From NCBI RefSeq assembly GCF_029233945.1, contig NZ_JARGOQ010000009.1, positions 1 through 64,000 on the forward strand: a stretch of DNA of 64,000 nucleotides, in the 5' to 3' direction. Each line of letters starts with the position of its first letter. Positions within the stretch are counted from its first letter, which is position 1. The position numbers and the translations under genes are program-made. This document shows, piece after piece, positions 49,842 through 60,831 of the stretch. The notes beneath the pieces were generated by a model. It saw only the letters and a list, made by a program, of their open reading frames with translations, made no database searches and had not been told where the DNA came from. This DNA is from Sneathiella sp. Its GTDB lineage: Bacteria; Pseudomonadota; Alphaproteobacteria; Sneathiellales; Sneathiellaceae.

Positions 49842-51692
49842 CTATTGCTTTTGACGTAATGTCCGGAGCCCTTCTTCCAATTGCCGTTCTTTCTCAGGGT
49901 CGACCCACCAACTCAGGATATCCGGCCCTTGGCCCGGATTGACGTCGGTATGGCCAAACTTGTTCCAGTATGCGATGCGGTCATAGGCGGCATGGAACTG
50001 AGGGATAACATAAAAATTCCAAGTCAGGACACGATCAAGCGCGCGAACAGCCGGAATTAAATCGTCATAGGTTGGCGCAGCAATCAGGTTTTCGATCAAC
50101 GCATTAATTACCGGACTGTCGATACCCATCACATTCCGGCTTCCCGGGCGCTTGCCTGCGGCGCTGCCCCAGAATTCCCGCTGTTCATTGCCAGGGCTGA
50201 TAGATTGAGCGAAGCCGGCGGTCGTGATATCGAATTCATAGTTGCGAAGGCGTTCTGTATACTGAGCCGTGTCCACTACGCGGGAGGAGGCATCAATCCC
50301 CAATCTCTTGAGGTTCTTGATCAGGGGGCCGGTAATTCTGAGGCTATTGGGATCATACATCAGGAATTCAATGGTGAACGGCTCTCCCGTCGCGGGATCG
50401 ATCAGCTTGCCATTTTCAACTTTATAACCCGCATCTTTAAGAATTTTCTTGGCCGTACGCAGCGGATTCCGGTCTTGTCCTGATCCGTCCGTCACGGGCG
50501 CCTGATATGCGGGGCCGAATACGCGAGGCGGCAGCTGATCGCGATAGGGTTCCAGAATAGCGAGCTCCTCCTCTGTCGGTTCACCCGTGGCCGCCATGAT
50601 GGAATTTTCGAAAAAGCTGTTCGTCCGGCTGTACTGATCATAAAATATATTCTTGTTCAGCCACTCGAAATCAAAGGCATAGCTCAGCGCTTCACGAAGG
50701 GCCGGGTCCTGAAATTTTTCGCGCCGGAGGTTAAACGCATACCCCTGCATACCGCCAGATCTTTCATTCGGGACTTCTTCGAGGATGACTAGCCCTGCCT
50801 TCACCGCCGGGAAATCATAGCCGGTGGCCCAGTTTTTCGCGCTGTTTTCCGACCGGTAATCATATTCGCCAGCCTTGAACGCTTCCAGCAGGACGGCCGT
50901 GTCGCGATAAAAATCATACCGGAGCGTATCGAAATTATTGCGTCCGACATTGATCGGAAGATCGGCGCCCCAATAATCCACTACGCGTTCAAAAGTAATG
51001 TAGCGATTTGCCTCAAAATCCTTAACGCGGTAAGGCCCGGAGCCGAGGATCGGGGTGAGGGTCGTTTCCTCAAAATTATGGGTTTCAAAATACTTCTTGG
51101 GGAGGATCGGCAGGAGCTGCCCGACAATTTGTGGCAATTCCCGGTTCGGCGGGCCGGAGAAATTAAACTTGATCCGGTGATCACTCAACTTCTCGGCCGA
51201 TTCGACATCCGCGTAATAGTACCGGAACAGCGGCGTTCCCTTTTCCTTGACCGCCTGCAGGCTGAAAATAACGTCATCTGCCGTCATGGGCGTACCATCG
51301 TGGAACCGCGCCTCAGGGTGCATATTGAAAATGGCAAAGGAGAGGTCTTCGGCGACTTCCACGCTTTCCGCGACAAGGCCATATTCCGCACTTGGATCGT
51401 CGTAGGATTGAGTCAGCAAGGTCTCGAACGTCAGGCTCAGGCCATTTGCCGCCTGTCCCTTGGAAATAAAGGGATTGAGATTATCGAAGCCGCCAACCGC
51501 CGAAAGCTTGACGTTGCCGCCCTTTGGCGCGTCAGGATTTACATAGTCGAGATGCTTGAAATCGGGGCCGTATTTTAGCGGGCCCGCCAGGGACAACCCG
51601 TGACTTTTGATCATTTTTACTTCTTCCGCAGTAGACGGATAAGCGATTAGAAGCAAGAGGAGTGCGGTGGTGGTTGATTTTAATAATCCCAT
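49842..51692 (-). CDS. extracellular solute-binding protein (SBP_bac_5), YejA-like paralogue
   Basis: HLDYVNPDAPKGGNVKLSAVGGFDNLNPFISKGQAANGLSLTFETLLTQSYDDP; signal peptide from Met 51692. Confidence 0.93.
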   Translation of the reverse strand: MGLLKSTTTALLLLLIAYPSTAEEVKMIKSHGLSLAGPLKYGPDFKHLDYVNPDAPKGGNVKLSAVGGFDNLNPFISKGQAANGLSLTFETLLTQSYDDPSAEYGLVAESVEVAEDLSFAIFNMHPEARFHDGTPMTADDVIFSLQAVKEKGTPLFRYYYADVESAEKLSDHRIKFNFSGPPNRELPQIVGQLLPILPKKYFETHNFEETTLTPILGSGPYRVKDFEANRYITFERVVDYWGADLPINVGRNNFDTLRYDFYRDTAVLLEAFKAGEYDYRSENSAKNWATGYDFPAVKAGLVILEEVPNERSGGMQGYAFNLRREKFQDPALREALSYAFDFEWLNKNIFYDQYSRTNSFFENSIMAATGEPTEEELAILEPYRDQLPPRVFGPAYQAPVTDGSGQDRNPLRTAKKILKDAGYKVENGKLIDPATGEPFTIEFLMYDPNSLRITGPLIKNLKRLGIDASSRVVDTAQYTERLRNYEFDITTAGFAQSISPGNEQREFWGSAAGKRPGSRNVMGIDSPVINALIENLIAAPTYDDLIPAVRALDRVLTWNFYVIPQFHAAYDRIAYWNKFGHTDVNPGQGPDILSWWVDPEKERQLEEGLRTLRQKQ

Positions 51693-51794
51693 AAATGTCC
51701 TCGCTTGACGGCTCTTGTCTATAATATTTCGACTCAAGATGGGGAGTTCAGCCCATAACATCAAGTAGAAAAGGCTCCGTCGGCTCTGCCTTAA

Positions 51795-52568
51795 TTATGC
51801 CAGTATTTCAACCGCTTGGCGATGCAGCGCCGGATCACCAACCGCAAGAACGAAGCCTGGGTTGTTCAAGGATAGCGGATTCCCCTCCCAGTCGGTAATT
51901 TTTCCGCCGGCATTTTCAATGATCGGGACAAGGGCGGCATAGTCATAGGGTTTCATATCGCAATCCGCGACGGCATCGACATACCCAAGCGCCAGCAGGC
52001 CATAGGCGTAGCAATCATAGCCAAATCTTTTGCGTTTCACGGCATCATATAACTTCCGAAAGCGAGGACCATGTTCCCCTTCCATCAGTTCGGCACCATA
52101 GGCGAATAAGGTCGCATTGGAGAGGTCAGGACAGGCGCGGGTTGAGATGGCCGCGCCGTTCATCGTTGCGCTGCCATTCGCCCCGAACCATCTCTCGCCG
52201 GATATGGGTTGGTCAATGATACCCATGATGGGCACACCATTTCGGGCGAGCGCGATCAGGCTGCCAAAGGTTGGGCTGCCGGAAATAAAGGAAAGCGTGC
52301 CGTCAATCGGGTCAAGGACCCAGACATATTCCGCATCTGTCCGCACGCTGCCATGCTCTTCGCCAATGACACCATGTGAGGGGAACTCGGCTTCGATAAG
52401 GGCGCGCATCGCGGCCTCGGCATCACGATCGGCAATGGTGACGGGGCTGTTGTCATCCTTACCGATAATATCGATTTTCTGCCTGAAATATTTGCGGATA
52501 ACCTCACCGGCGGCATCAGACATCCGGTGAGCAAGGTCAATAAATTCTTGAGGGCACTCTTTATTCAC
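51795..52568 (-). CDS. hisN: inositol-monophosphatase-family histidinol-phosphatase
   Basis: DDNSPVTIADRDAEAAMRALIEAEFPSHGVIGEEHGSVRTDAEYVWVLDPIDGTLSFISG. Confidence 0.9.
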   Translation of the reverse strand: MNKECPQEFIDLAHRMSDAAGEVIRKYFRQKIDIIGKDDNSPVTIADRDAEAAMRALIEAEFPSHGVIGEEHGSVRTDAEYVWVLDPIDGTLSFISGSPTFGSLIALARNGVPIMGIIDQPISGERWFGANGSATMNGAAISTRACPDLSNATLFAYGAELMEGEHGPRFRKLYDAVKRKRFGYDCYAYGLLALGYVDAVADCDMKPYDYAALVPIIENAGGKITDWEGNPLSLNNPGFVLAVGDPALHRQAVEILA

Positions 52569-52589
52569 GATACCCGGCCGTAAACTCAG

Positions 52590-53135
52590 CTATTCAGCGG
52601 GCGGAAGCGGAACGTCGCTCTTGCCGAGTGTCCTGAGATACGCGATGAGGTCCGCCCGGTCTTCAGGCTTCTTCACACCGGCAAATGACATCTTGGTGCC
52701 TTTGATATATGTGCTTGGCTTCGTCAGGAAGAGATTCAGATCTTCATATCCCCAAGCTCCGCCTTTTTCGAGAAGAGCGCTGGAGTAACTGAAATCGGCA
52801 TGGACACCTTTGTCGCGGTTCAGAATGCCATGCAGATTAGGACCGATCTTGTTCGGGCCGCCGTCTTCAACCGTATGGCATGCCCCACATTTCTTGAAAA
52901 TTTTCTCGCCCTTGGCAACATCTGCGGAGGCAAGTAGCACACCAAGCGACGGGCCTTCAACTTCATCATTCGAGGCAACTTCAGAGGATGCAACCGCGCC
53001 TGTATCAATCACGTATGCAGGTTCCTCCGGATAGGTCGGATGAATTGCCAATGTGGCAACTTCATTGATGACCATTATAATTAGAACGCCAGCCAGAACG
53101 GCGGCGGCAATTTTATTAAACTCGAAAGTATTCAT
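52590..53135 (-). CDS. membrane-anchored class I cytochrome c, CycM-like
   Basis: N-terminal TM; KKCGACHTVEDGGPNKIGPNLHGILNRDKG; TKMSFAGVKKPEDRADLIAYLRTL. Confidence 0.93.
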   Translation of the reverse strand: MNTFEFNKIAAAVLAGVLIIMVINEVATLAIHPTYPEEPAYVIDTGAVASSEVASNDEVEGPSLGVLLASADVAKGEKIFKKCGACHTVEDGGPNKIGPNLHGILNRDKGVHADFSYSSALLEKGGAWGYEDLNLFLTKPSTYIKGTKMSFAGVKKPEDRADLIAYLRTLGKSDVPLPPAE

Positions 53136-53277
53136 TGCTGACCTCAGCTATCAAACCTGCGGGTACATTTACCAGCCGCGATAAAAAAAAGCGAGGGGAA
53201 ATTAACCGCTTTCTCATGCCGAGCGCAAGACGTATATATGCCATTGTTAGTTAAGAGAGACGATTTGGATTGTTGTT

Positions 53278-54024
53278 ATGGGTTCCGCGCCGAAAAAACC
53301 AGTTATAGTCATACCGGCCCGAATGGCCTCCAGCCGGCTTCCGGGTAAACCGCTTGCAGATATCGCTGGCTTGCCAATGATCGTCCAGGTCATGCGCCGG
53401 GCGGAGGAAGCGGATATTGGCCCAGTCCTTGTAGCCTGCGCGGAAGAAGAGATTGCGGAGACTGTGCGCGCCGCGGGTGGAACGGCCTTGCTAACGCGCG
53501 CGGATCACCCTTCCGGCTCGGATCGGGTGTTTGAGGCGGTGGAGGCTTTCGATCCCGATGGTGCCTATGATGCCATCGTCAATCTGCAAGGGGATTTACC
53601 CGCCCTCGACCCGTCCGCGATTGAAGCTGTTTTTCAGCCGCTACAAAATGTCGCAGTCGATATCGCAACGCTTGTCGCCGAAATCACCGATGAGGAAGAG
53701 CTGGATGATGAAAATGCCGTCAAGGCGGTTGTCTCGCTGGCGGAGGGTGAGAGCGTTGGCCGTGCCCTCTGGTTCAGCCGGTTGAAATCACCCTGGGGGA
53801 ACGGGCCGCATTATCATCATATCGGCCTCTATGCCTATCGGCGGGAAGCGCTGGCGCGGTTCGTTGCGCTTCCACCCGCACCACTTGAGCAGCGGGAACG
53901 GCTTGAGCAGTTGCGGGCGCTTGAGAATGGGATGCGGATTGATGCGGCGGTCGTTGACACGGTGCCGCTTGGTGTTGATACTCCCGAGGATTTGGCGCGT
54001 ATCTGCCGCATGTTTGTTTCCTGA
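53278..54024 (+). CDS. kdsB: 3-deoxy-manno-octulosonate cytidylyltransferase
   Basis: VIPARMASSRLPGKPLADIAGLPMIVQVMRRAEEAD; DHPSGSDRVFEAVEAFDPDGAYDAIVNLQGDLP. Confidence 0.95.
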   Translation: MGSAPKKPVIVIPARMASSRLPGKPLADIAGLPMIVQVMRRAEEADIGPVLVACAEEEIAETVRAAGGTALLTRADHPSGSDRVFEAVEAFDPDGAYDAIVNLQGDLPALDPSAIEAVFQPLQNVAVDIATLVAEITDEEELDDENAVKAVVSLAEGESVGRALWFSRLKSPWGNGPHYHHIGLYAYRREALARFVALPPAPLEQRERLEQLRALENGMRIDAAVVDTVPLGVDTPEDLARICRMFVS

Positions 54025-54042
54025 GAAATTGAGAAGTTAGAA

Positions 54043-54903
54043 ATGTCAGACATCGATCCCGACAACCACATTGCCTTTCAGGGTGTTCCGGGGGCTTATG
54101 GCCACCTGTCCTGCAGCACCGTCTATCCGGATATGGACGCGATTGCCTGCGATACCTTTGCCGATGCCTTGGCGATGGTGCGTGATGGAGATGCGGCGCT
54201 TGCCATGATCCCGATTGAAAATTCGCTCGGCGGGCGGGTTGCCGACATACATCATCTGTTACCCGATTCCGGGCTTTATATCATCGGGGAGCATTTCCAA
54301 CCGGTGATGCATCAGCTTCTCGGTGTGCCGGGGTCAACCTTGTCTGATATCAAGGCTGTCCATAGTCATGAACAGGCACTCTCTCAATGCCGCGGTCTGA
54401 CGCGCGATCTCGGGATCGAGCCCATCATCCATGCGGATACGGCCGGTTCGGCGAAGATGATCGCGGAGTTGGGGGACAAGACTCAAGCATCCATTGCCTC
54501 CAGCCTTGCCGGGGAAATCTATGGCCTTGATGTTTTGCGTGACCGGGTTGAGGATCGTATTGGCAATACGACGCGGTTTATCATCATGTCCCGTCAGCGG
54601 CAGGATCCCGATCCGAAAGATGGAAGCTGCATGATGAGCTTTGTTTTTCAAGTGCGGAGCCAGCCGGCGGCCCTGTATAAGGCGCTGGGTGGGTTTGCCA
54701 CCAACGGCATCAATGTAACGAAGCTGGAAAGCTATATCACGGATGCAAGTTTTGAGGCCGCACAGTTCTATATCGATATCGAAGGCCACCCGGATGAAGC
54801 GCGGGTTGCCCGGGCGATTGAGGAATTGCAATTCTTCTCCGCAAAACTCAAGATTTTGGGTGTTTATCCAATGAACCCCTATCGTCGGCAGTATGGGGCT
54901 TAA
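54043..54903 (+). CDS. pheA: prephenate dehydratase
   Basis: AFQGVPGAYGHLSCSTVYPD; PIENSLGGRVADIHHLLPDSGLYIIGEHF; GNTTRFIIMSR; ACT domain ATNGINVTKLESYITDASFEAAQFYIDIEGH. Confidence 0.95.
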   Translation: MSDIDPDNHIAFQGVPGAYGHLSCSTVYPDMDAIACDTFADALAMVRDGDAALAMIPIENSLGGRVADIHHLLPDSGLYIIGEHFQPVMHQLLGVPGSTLSDIKAVHSHEQALSQCRGLTRDLGIEPIIHADTAGSAKMIAELGDKTQASIASSLAGEIYGLDVLRDRVEDRIGNTTRFIIMSRQRQDPDPKDGSCMMSFVFQVRSQPAALYKALGGFATNGINVTKLESYITDASFEAAQFYIDIEGHPDEARVARAIEELQFFSAKLKILGVYPMNPYRRQYGA

Positions 54904-54991
54904 AACGGGTTGCCTCATCTGGCACGATTGAATATAAGCTGACGCAAATTCAATTCCTTCACGGGCGGGATGCCTGTGCACTGCAATCGAG

Positions 54992-55576
54992 ATGGAAATG
55001 CTCAAAGATTATATTGATGATGTGGTAAAACTCAGCCGCGCCCAGAAATTGTTCCTGCTTGCTGGCGTTGTGGCGATGGCTGTCGTTGTCACGGCATCGA
55101 ACATTCTGGTCGAGATGCCGGTGAATGACTGGTTTACATGGGGCGCACTCTCTTATCCGATTGCGTTTCTCGTGACCGATATTACCAATCGGGTCCTGGG
55201 GGTCCGGCTTGCGCGTGACGTTGTTATTGTTGGATTTATTGCGGCTGTCGTCATGTCGCTTCTATTGGCAAATCCGCGCATTGCAATTGCCTCCGGGTCG
55301 GCGTTCTTTATCGCGCAAATGCTGGATGTCACCATTTTCGACAAACTGCGGCGTCAGGCATGGTGGAAAGCGCCGGTGGCGTCTTCTGTCATTGCGTCAT
55401 TCGTCGATACGGCGATCTTTTTCGTGCTTGCCTTCGCAGGGACCGGCCTTCCCTGGCATACTTGGGCGCTCGGTGACTATGCGGCCAAGCTCATTATGGT
55501 GGCTGTACTGATCCTCCCCTTCCGCGGGCTGATCAAAATTACCAACCCGCTCACCCTTGCGCCGGTCGCGCGCTAG
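54992..55576 (+). CDS. queuosine precursor transporter (VUT/YhhQ family)
   Basis: WGALSYPIAFLVTDITNRVLGVRLARDVV; AQMLDVTIFDKLRRQAWWKAPVASSVIASFVDTAIFF. Confidence 0.9.
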   Translation: MEMLKDYIDDVVKLSRAQKLFLLAGVVAMAVVVTASNILVEMPVNDWFTWGALSYPIAFLVTDITNRVLGVRLARDVVIVGFIAAVVMSLLLANPRIAIASGSAFFIAQMLDVTIFDKLRRQAWWKAPVASSVIASFVDTAIFFVLAFAGTGLPWHTWALGDYAAKLIMVAVLILPFRGLIKITNPLTLAPVAR

Positions 55577-56508
55577 GCAACAGGCGTAGTCTGCTCAACC
55601 CAGGCTTTCGCCAGTTGATGGGCGAGGGCAATGGGGCCGCCTATCCGCAAACCGGTCGGCTTGGTGCTCTGCTCCAGCATCATACGAACTTCTTCACGGC
55701 TGAACCATCGCGCATCGTTAAGTTCTGTCCGGTCCACCGTGATTTCCTCGGTAAGCGCTTCGGCAAAACAGCCGATCATGAGGGAGGAGGGGAAGGGCCA
55801 AGGTTGCGACTGATGATAGCGGACGTCGCCGGTTTGGATACCTGATTCTTCCATAACCTCGCGCCTGACACCCTGCTCAATAGTTTCGCCGGGCTCAATA
55901 AATCCGGCAAGGCAGGAATAAAAATCGCCCGGAAAGTTTATGCCTTGACCGAGAAGGCATTTATCACCACGGGTCACCATCATAATGGCAACCGGATCAG
56001 TGCGCGGGAAATGTGTGGCGTTACAAGTGGTGTCTTCGCATTTTCGCGAATATCCTGCTTCCTGTGACTGGGTGTGGGTGCCGCAAACCGCGCAGAATCC
56101 ATGCCGATTATGCCAGTCGATCATTGAGCGTGCCTGCGCAAGCGCACCGGCTTCACTAGAGCTTAATTGCGGCGCGACGGAGCGGACATCAATGAATTTA
56201 CCCCAATCCTCATTCGCCGGTCGTTTCGGATTTTCAATGGCCGAGACATCAATCGCAAAGTGACAAGTGTCTTCCGTGATGCCCAAAAATATCAGGGCGG
56301 CACCGGCCGCGACAAACTCCTGTACCTCCGAATATCCACGCCAGTCGATGCGCGCACCTTCCGTCAGGCTGATCAGGGCCTTCAATTGATGCATCGGGAG
56401 GAACCGGCTGCTCGGATCTTTTAATTTTTGTTCTATCCAGTTTGGATCTGTCCGCAAATGGGACGCGCGGTCGAAGTCACCGCCAGCAAAGACAATCGGT
56501 TTTTTCAT
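55573..56508 (-). CDS. nudC: NAD(+) diphosphatase, Nudix
   Basis: HGFCAVCGTHTQSQEAGYSRKCEDTTCNATHFPRTDPVAIMMV zinc ribbon; Nudix box GFIEPGETIEQGVRREVMEESG. Confidence 0.94.
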   Translation of the reverse strand: MKKPIVFAGGDFDRASHLRTDPNWIEQKLKDPSSRFLPMHQLKALISLTEGARIDWRGYSEVQEFVAAGAALIFLGITEDTCHFAIDVSAIENPKRPANEDWGKFIDVRSVAPQLSSSEAGALAQARSMIDWHNRHGFCAVCGTHTQSQEAGYSRKCEDTTCNATHFPRTDPVAIMMVTRGDKCLLGQGINFPGDFYSCLAGFIEPGETIEQGVRREVMEESGIQTGDVRYHQSQPWPFPSSLMIGCFAEALTEEITVDRTELNDARWFSREEVRMMLEQSTKPTGLRIGGPIALAHQLAKAWVEQTTPVA

Positions 56509-56641
56509 GGGCGGCAGATTGTCACAACTTATCCGCTCCTGCAATCGCCAAGACGTTAAATTTTGAATGATTGTTCAAGATCGGGACCAAAAAACAGGAA
56601 AAAGGGCTTGCTTCTCTCCCTCAACTGCATGATATAGGCGG

Positions 56642-56738
56642 TGGAAGGCTGGCGGCGGGCGTGCCCCTCGCGAACCCGGTCAGATCCGGAAGGAAGCAGC
56701 CGTAACGAGTTTCGGTGCGGGTCGTTGTCAGTCTTCTT
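56642..56738 (+). ncRNA. ffs: small signal recognition particle RNA (4.5S type)
   Basis: GGTCAGATCCGGAAGGAAGCAGCCGTAACGA core. Closing stem GAAGGCTG (56644-56651) pairs with CAGTCTTC (56729-56736); upstream of dnaX. Confidence 0.93.
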
Positions 56739-56824
56739 CTATTCTTTATCTTTCCTACACAGAAGCAAACAAATCCTCCTCCTTTGACTGGTATTTAGCT
56801 GAAGTTCTCTGCTATGATTGCGCC

Positions 56825-58657
56825 ATGACAAGCGATCAATCCAATAGTCCCTATCGCGTTCTCGCCCGGAAGTACCGGCCGTCGACCTTCGACGAGTTGA
56901 TCGGCCATGAGGCCATGGTGAAAACGCTCTCCAATGCGCTTGAGACGGGGCGCCTTGCGCATGCGTTTGTATTGACGGGCACACGCGGGATCGGCAAGAC
57001 GACGACGGCGCGCATCATCGCCCGGGGCCTCAATTGCATTGGGCAAGATGGCAACGGCGGACCAACTGTCACCCCATGCGGTGTCTGCAAGAACTGTGTT
57101 GCCATTGCGGAGGATCGCCATCAGGATGTTCTGGAAATGGACGCGGCGAGCCGTACCGGCGTAGACGATATTCGCGAACTCATTGACGGCGTGCGGTATT
57201 TGCCCGTTGCGGCACGGTTCAAGATCTACATCATCGACGAAGTGCATATGCTCTCGAAAAATGCTTTCAATGCGTTGCTGAAAACGCTGGAAGAACCGCC
57301 AGAGCATGTGAAATTCATCTTCGCGACAACGGAGATTCGGAAAATTCCGGTGACGGTGCTTTCCCGTTGTCAGCGGTTCGATTTGAAACGCGTCGATGGC
57401 GATACCCTTGCCGCTTACTTTGCGACGATCGCGGAGAAGGAACAGACCGAGATTGAAGAGGATGCTTTAGCTCTTATCGCCCGCGCAGCGGAAGGGTCGG
57501 TGCGCGACGGCCTCTCCCTGCTGGATCAGGCGATTGCGCATGGGGACGGCAAGGTAACGGCGCTGCAGGTGCGCGATATGCTGGGCCTTGCGGACCGGAC
57601 CCGCATTCTGGATCTTCTGGGCCTGCTGATGGAAGGAAATATCAAGGACTCGCTGGCGCTTCTGCGCGGACAGTATGACAGCGGTGCAGATCCGGTAGTG
57701 ATCATTCAGGATTTGCTGGAACTGACGCACTGGCTGACATCGCTGAAAGTCACGCCGGAGGCGGCCAATAATATTGCCATGGCAGGCGGCGAGATAACCC
57801 GTGGGGAGGAAATGGCAAAAAAACTTTCCATGCCCGTTCTTGCCCGCACTTGGCAGATGCTGTTGAAAGGTCTCGACGAAGTCAGTCATGCGCCAATGCC
57901 GCTTGCGGCGGCGGAGATGGTTCTTGTCCGTTTGGCCTATGTGAGCGAGTTGCCAACGCCAAATGATCTCGCCCGCCAGATTGCGGATAACCCCAAGGAA
58001 GGCGGCACGGCCCCTTCAACAAACAGTGGGGGGCGACCTTCATCTGCATCTCAGGCGGGACCATCAATGAGCCATGGAGGGCACGCCGCAGCAGTTGCGG
58101 TATCAACCTCCCCAGCGCCGCAGCAGGAAAGTGAGCCCCGCGCTCATTTATCGCTGGTTGCGCGCAATGACGACTTGCCGGAACGCGAACCGGTTAAGGC
58201 CGAGCCTGCCCCGGGAAAGCCACCGCTTCAATCCTTGGAGGATGTGGTTAATCTCCTTAACGAACGGCAGGATATCAAACTCAAGGGGGAGGTACTCAAC
58301 TTCGTACGTCCCGTTGCGTTTGAGCGGGGATTGATCGAGTTTAGCCCGGCGGCGGGCGCGGCGGCGGACCTCGCCGCTCGGCTTGGCAAGCGCTTGCGGG
58401 AGATTACCGGCGATCAATGGGATGTGCGGATGACCGCCCAGGCGGAAGGCGCGGCGACAGTGGCGGAAAAGCGCCAGAGTGATAAAGCAGCGGAGATTGA
58501 GGCGATGGAGGCCCATCCCATGGTGCAGAATATCAAATCGCTTTTCCCCAACTCAACAATCCGGGAAATCCGGCATCTCGGCCCCACACTTGACATCATG
58601 CTTCCCGATGACATATCCGGTGAAGACGAAATCGATGACGGAGATACATTCGAATGA
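56825..58657 (+). CDS. dnaX: DNA polymerase III subunit gamma/tau
   Basis: YRVLARKYRPSTFDELIGHEAMVKTLSNALETGRLAHAFVLTGTRGIGKTTTARIIARGLNC; zinc module CGVCKNC. Confidence 0.96.
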   Translation: MTSDQSNSPYRVLARKYRPSTFDELIGHEAMVKTLSNALETGRLAHAFVLTGTRGIGKTTTARIIARGLNCIGQDGNGGPTVTPCGVCKNCVAIAEDRHQDVLEMDAASRTGVDDIRELIDGVRYLPVAARFKIYIIDEVHMLSKNAFNALLKTLEEPPEHVKFIFATTEIRKIPVTVLSRCQRFDLKRVDGDTLAAYFATIAEKEQTEIEEDALALIARAAEGSVRDGLSLLDQAIAHGDGKVTALQVRDMLGLADRTRILDLLGLLMEGNIKDSLALLRGQYDSGADPVVIIQDLLELTHWLTSLKVTPEAANNIAMAGGEITRGEEMAKKLSMPVLARTWQMLLKGLDEVSHAPMPLAAAEMVLVRLAYVSELPTPNDLARQIADNPKEGGTAPSTNSGGRPSSASQAGPSMSHGGHAAAVAVSTSPAPQQESEPRAHLSLVARNDDLPEREPVKAEPAPGKPPLQSLEDVVNLLNERQDIKLKGEVLNFVRPVAFERGLIEFSPAAGAAADLAARLGKRLREITGDQWDVRMTAQAEGAATVAEKRQSDKAAEIEAMEAHPMVQNIKSLFPNSTIREIRHLGPTLDIMLPDDISGEDEIDDGDTFE

Positions 58658-58977
58658 AGAACCTTGGCAATCTGATGAAGCAGGCCAAAGAAATGCAAAG
58701 CAAAATGGCCGAAATGCAGGCTGAGCTTGAAACCCATGAAGTAACGGGACAGTCCGGCGCCGGCATGGTCAAGGTGACACTCAATTGCAAGGGTGAAATG
58801 CGTAAACTTGAGGTGGATTCCTCTCTTGTCGATCCTGAGGACAAGGAAGTAATGGAAGACCTTATTCTCGCTGCCCATGCGGATGCGCGTAACAAGGTCG
58901 ATGCCTACTCGGCGGAGAAGATGAAGGAAATGACCGGCGGGTTGGACCTGCCGCCCGGCATGCAGATGCCTTTCTGA
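58654..58977 (+). CDS. YbaB/EbfC family nucleoid-associated protein
   Basis: [55 protein letters not shown]. Confidence 0.96.
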   Translation: MKNLGNLMKQAKEMQSKMAEMQAELETHEVTGQSGAGMVKVTLNCKGEMRKLEVDSSLVDPEDKEVMEDLILAAHADARNKVDAYSAEKMKEMTGGLDLPPGMQMPF

Positions 58978-58997
58978 TCGGGCGGCATGACAGTTAT

Positions 58998-59594
58998 ATG
59001 AGCCAGTCTGAAATTGATCATCTGATACAGCTTTTATCCAAGCTTCCCGGGTTGGGCCCCCGTTCGGCGCGCCGGGCAACGCTTTACCTGATCAGTCGCC
59101 GGGAAAGCCTGTTGACGCCGCTTTCCGCCGCCATGCAGTCCGCAGCGGACAATGTAAAAGTCTGCGGTCAATGTGGGAACCTGGATGTGACCGACCCTTG
59201 CGATATCTGCCGCAATGTAAAGCGCGATCAGAGCCTTCTCTGTGTGGTGGAGGATGTCTCTGATCTCTGGGCGTTGGAACGGTCCGAGGCGTTTCGCGGT
59301 CGCTATCATGTTTTGGGCGGCACGCTATCTGCCCTCGACGGGATTGGCCCGGATGAACTCAATATGGAACCCCTGATCCGGCGCGTCGGGGAGGGGGGGA
59401 TTACCGAGGTTATTCTTGCCCTTAACGCCACTGTCGATGGTCAAACCACATCACATTATCTCTCCGACCGCCTTTCGGAATACGGCGTACAGATCACCCG
59501 GCTAGCCCACGGCGTTCCCGTCGGCGGGGAACTTGATTATCTGGATGATGGGACCTTGTCTGCGGCGCTCAAATCCCGTCGCACGATGGGTTAA
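58998..59594 (+). CDS. recR: recombination mediator RecR
   Basis: [72 protein letters not shown]. Confidence 0.96.
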   Translation: MSQSEIDHLIQLLSKLPGLGPRSARRATLYLISRRESLLTPLSAAMQSAADNVKVCGQCGNLDVTDPCDICRNVKRDQSLLCVVEDVSDLWALERSEAFRGRYHVLGGTLSALDGIGPDELNMEPLIRRVGEGGITEVILALNATVDGQTTSHYLSDRLSEYGVQITRLAHGVPVGGELDYLDDGTLSAALKSRRTMG

Positions 59595-60721
59595 GTCTGC
59601 TCGTCCATCAGATGCGGTTGCTCTGGTGGCCTTGCCAGAATATCGCTTTCTTCCTCCCCCAGCTGCAATTCTTCAATTTTTTCCGCGCGGCTACTGATCT
59701 TTCGGCTTGAGGTTTCGATATGCTCGATATCCTTGCTGGCCTGCAGGAAATGCTTCCCGAGATTGCCGACGCGATCATCCAGCCGTTCGACATCCTTGAG
59801 CAGAACCCCGACTTCTTTCTGGATCACTCCGGCCTGTGCTCGCATCTGGCTGTCTTTCAACACGGCGCGCACGGTATTCAGCGTCGCCATTAATGTCGTG
59901 GGAGAGACGATCCAGACGCGCGCTTTGTAAGATCTTTCAAGTATCGCGGGGAAGTTGGCATGAAGCTCCGCATAGACGGCTTCGGACGGCAGAAAAAGAA
60001 GCGCTGATTCGGCGGTTTCCCCGTCCAGAATGTATTTCTCGCTAATATCGGCGATATGCTTCTGCATGGCGCCGGTAAGCGCGCGCGATGCTTGAACCTT
60101 ATCGCTTTCAGTTTCTGCCTGCCGCAGCATGTGATAGCTCTCGAGAGGGAATTTTGCGTCCACAACGATGGAGCCGGGCGGATTGGGGAGCTTGATCAGG
60201 CAGTCCGCGCGCCGCCCATTGCTAAGTGTTACCTGGAATTCATAGGCGGATGGCGGCAGGGCGGATTTCACCAGATCATTAAGTTGAATTTCCCCGAAAG
60301 CACCCCGCGCCTGCTTGTTGGCGAGGATATCCTGCAGCCCGACAACCTGATTGGAAAGCTCCGTGAGGTTATTCTGGGCCTTGTCGATCACGGCCAGCCG
60401 TGTTTGTAATTCAGTCAGGCTCTGCCCGGTTTTCTCCGCTGACTGGCTGAGACTATCACCCAGGCGTTTTGAGACCGTGTCCAGCCGCTCGCTCAAGGTC
60501 TGGTTGATTTCCTGCCGACTTTGCGCGCTATCGGTGGAGATTTGTTTGAGCTGCCCTTCGAGCTGTGCCTGCTGGTTAATCAGACTCTCGGTCAGGCGGG
60601 TTAGATTCTCACTATTTGTGGAGGCTGTTTCCGCCAGATTTGCCGCCTTCGACATCTTGAAGAACAGAACCAGCGTGATAACCGCCAGAAACGCGATGAC
60701 CGCAATCAGGGCAATTTCCAT
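59591..60721 (-). CDS. rmuC: DNA recombination protein RmuC
   Basis: [81 protein letters not shown]. Confidence 0.93.
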   Translation of the reverse strand: MEIALIAVIAFLAVITLVLFFKMSKAANLAETASTNSENLTRLTESLINQQAQLEGQLKQISTDSAQSRQEINQTLSERLDTVSKRLGDSLSQSAEKTGQSLTELQTRLAVIDKAQNNLTELSNQVVGLQDILANKQARGAFGEIQLNDLVKSALPPSAYEFQVTLSNGRRADCLIKLPNPPGSIVVDAKFPLESYHMLRQAETESDKVQASRALTGAMQKHIADISEKYILDGETAESALLFLPSEAVYAELHANFPAILERSYKARVWIVSPTTLMATLNTVRAVLKDSQMRAQAGVIQKEVGVLLKDVERLDDRVGNLGKHFLQASKDIEHIETSSRKISSRAEKIEELQLGEEESDILARPPEQPHLMDEQT

Positions 60722-60831
60722 TAAAACTCTCCCATATGCCCTATTTCCCGCCCGTCAATGGCCTTGACGAACGCGAACAGGCATAATACCTACTCTTTTG
60801 TATATCGTAACGCGAACAACAACGGAACACC

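Noticed and set aside
54904-54991. preQ1 riboswitch before the queuosine precursor transporter
   Set aside because: No preQ1-I or preQ1-II consensus could be recognised by eye in this leader.
56739-57307. Minus-strand ORFs over ffs/dnaX start
   Set aside because: Overlap the SRP RNA and dnaX; no family resemblance.
57813-57826. A7 run in dnaX (GCA AAA AAA CTT) as a programmed -1 frameshift site
   Set aside because: Shift would occur near codon 331, inside the clamp-loader domain III, and reads about 43 codons before TGA. Unlike known gamma-producing sites, so probably not functional.
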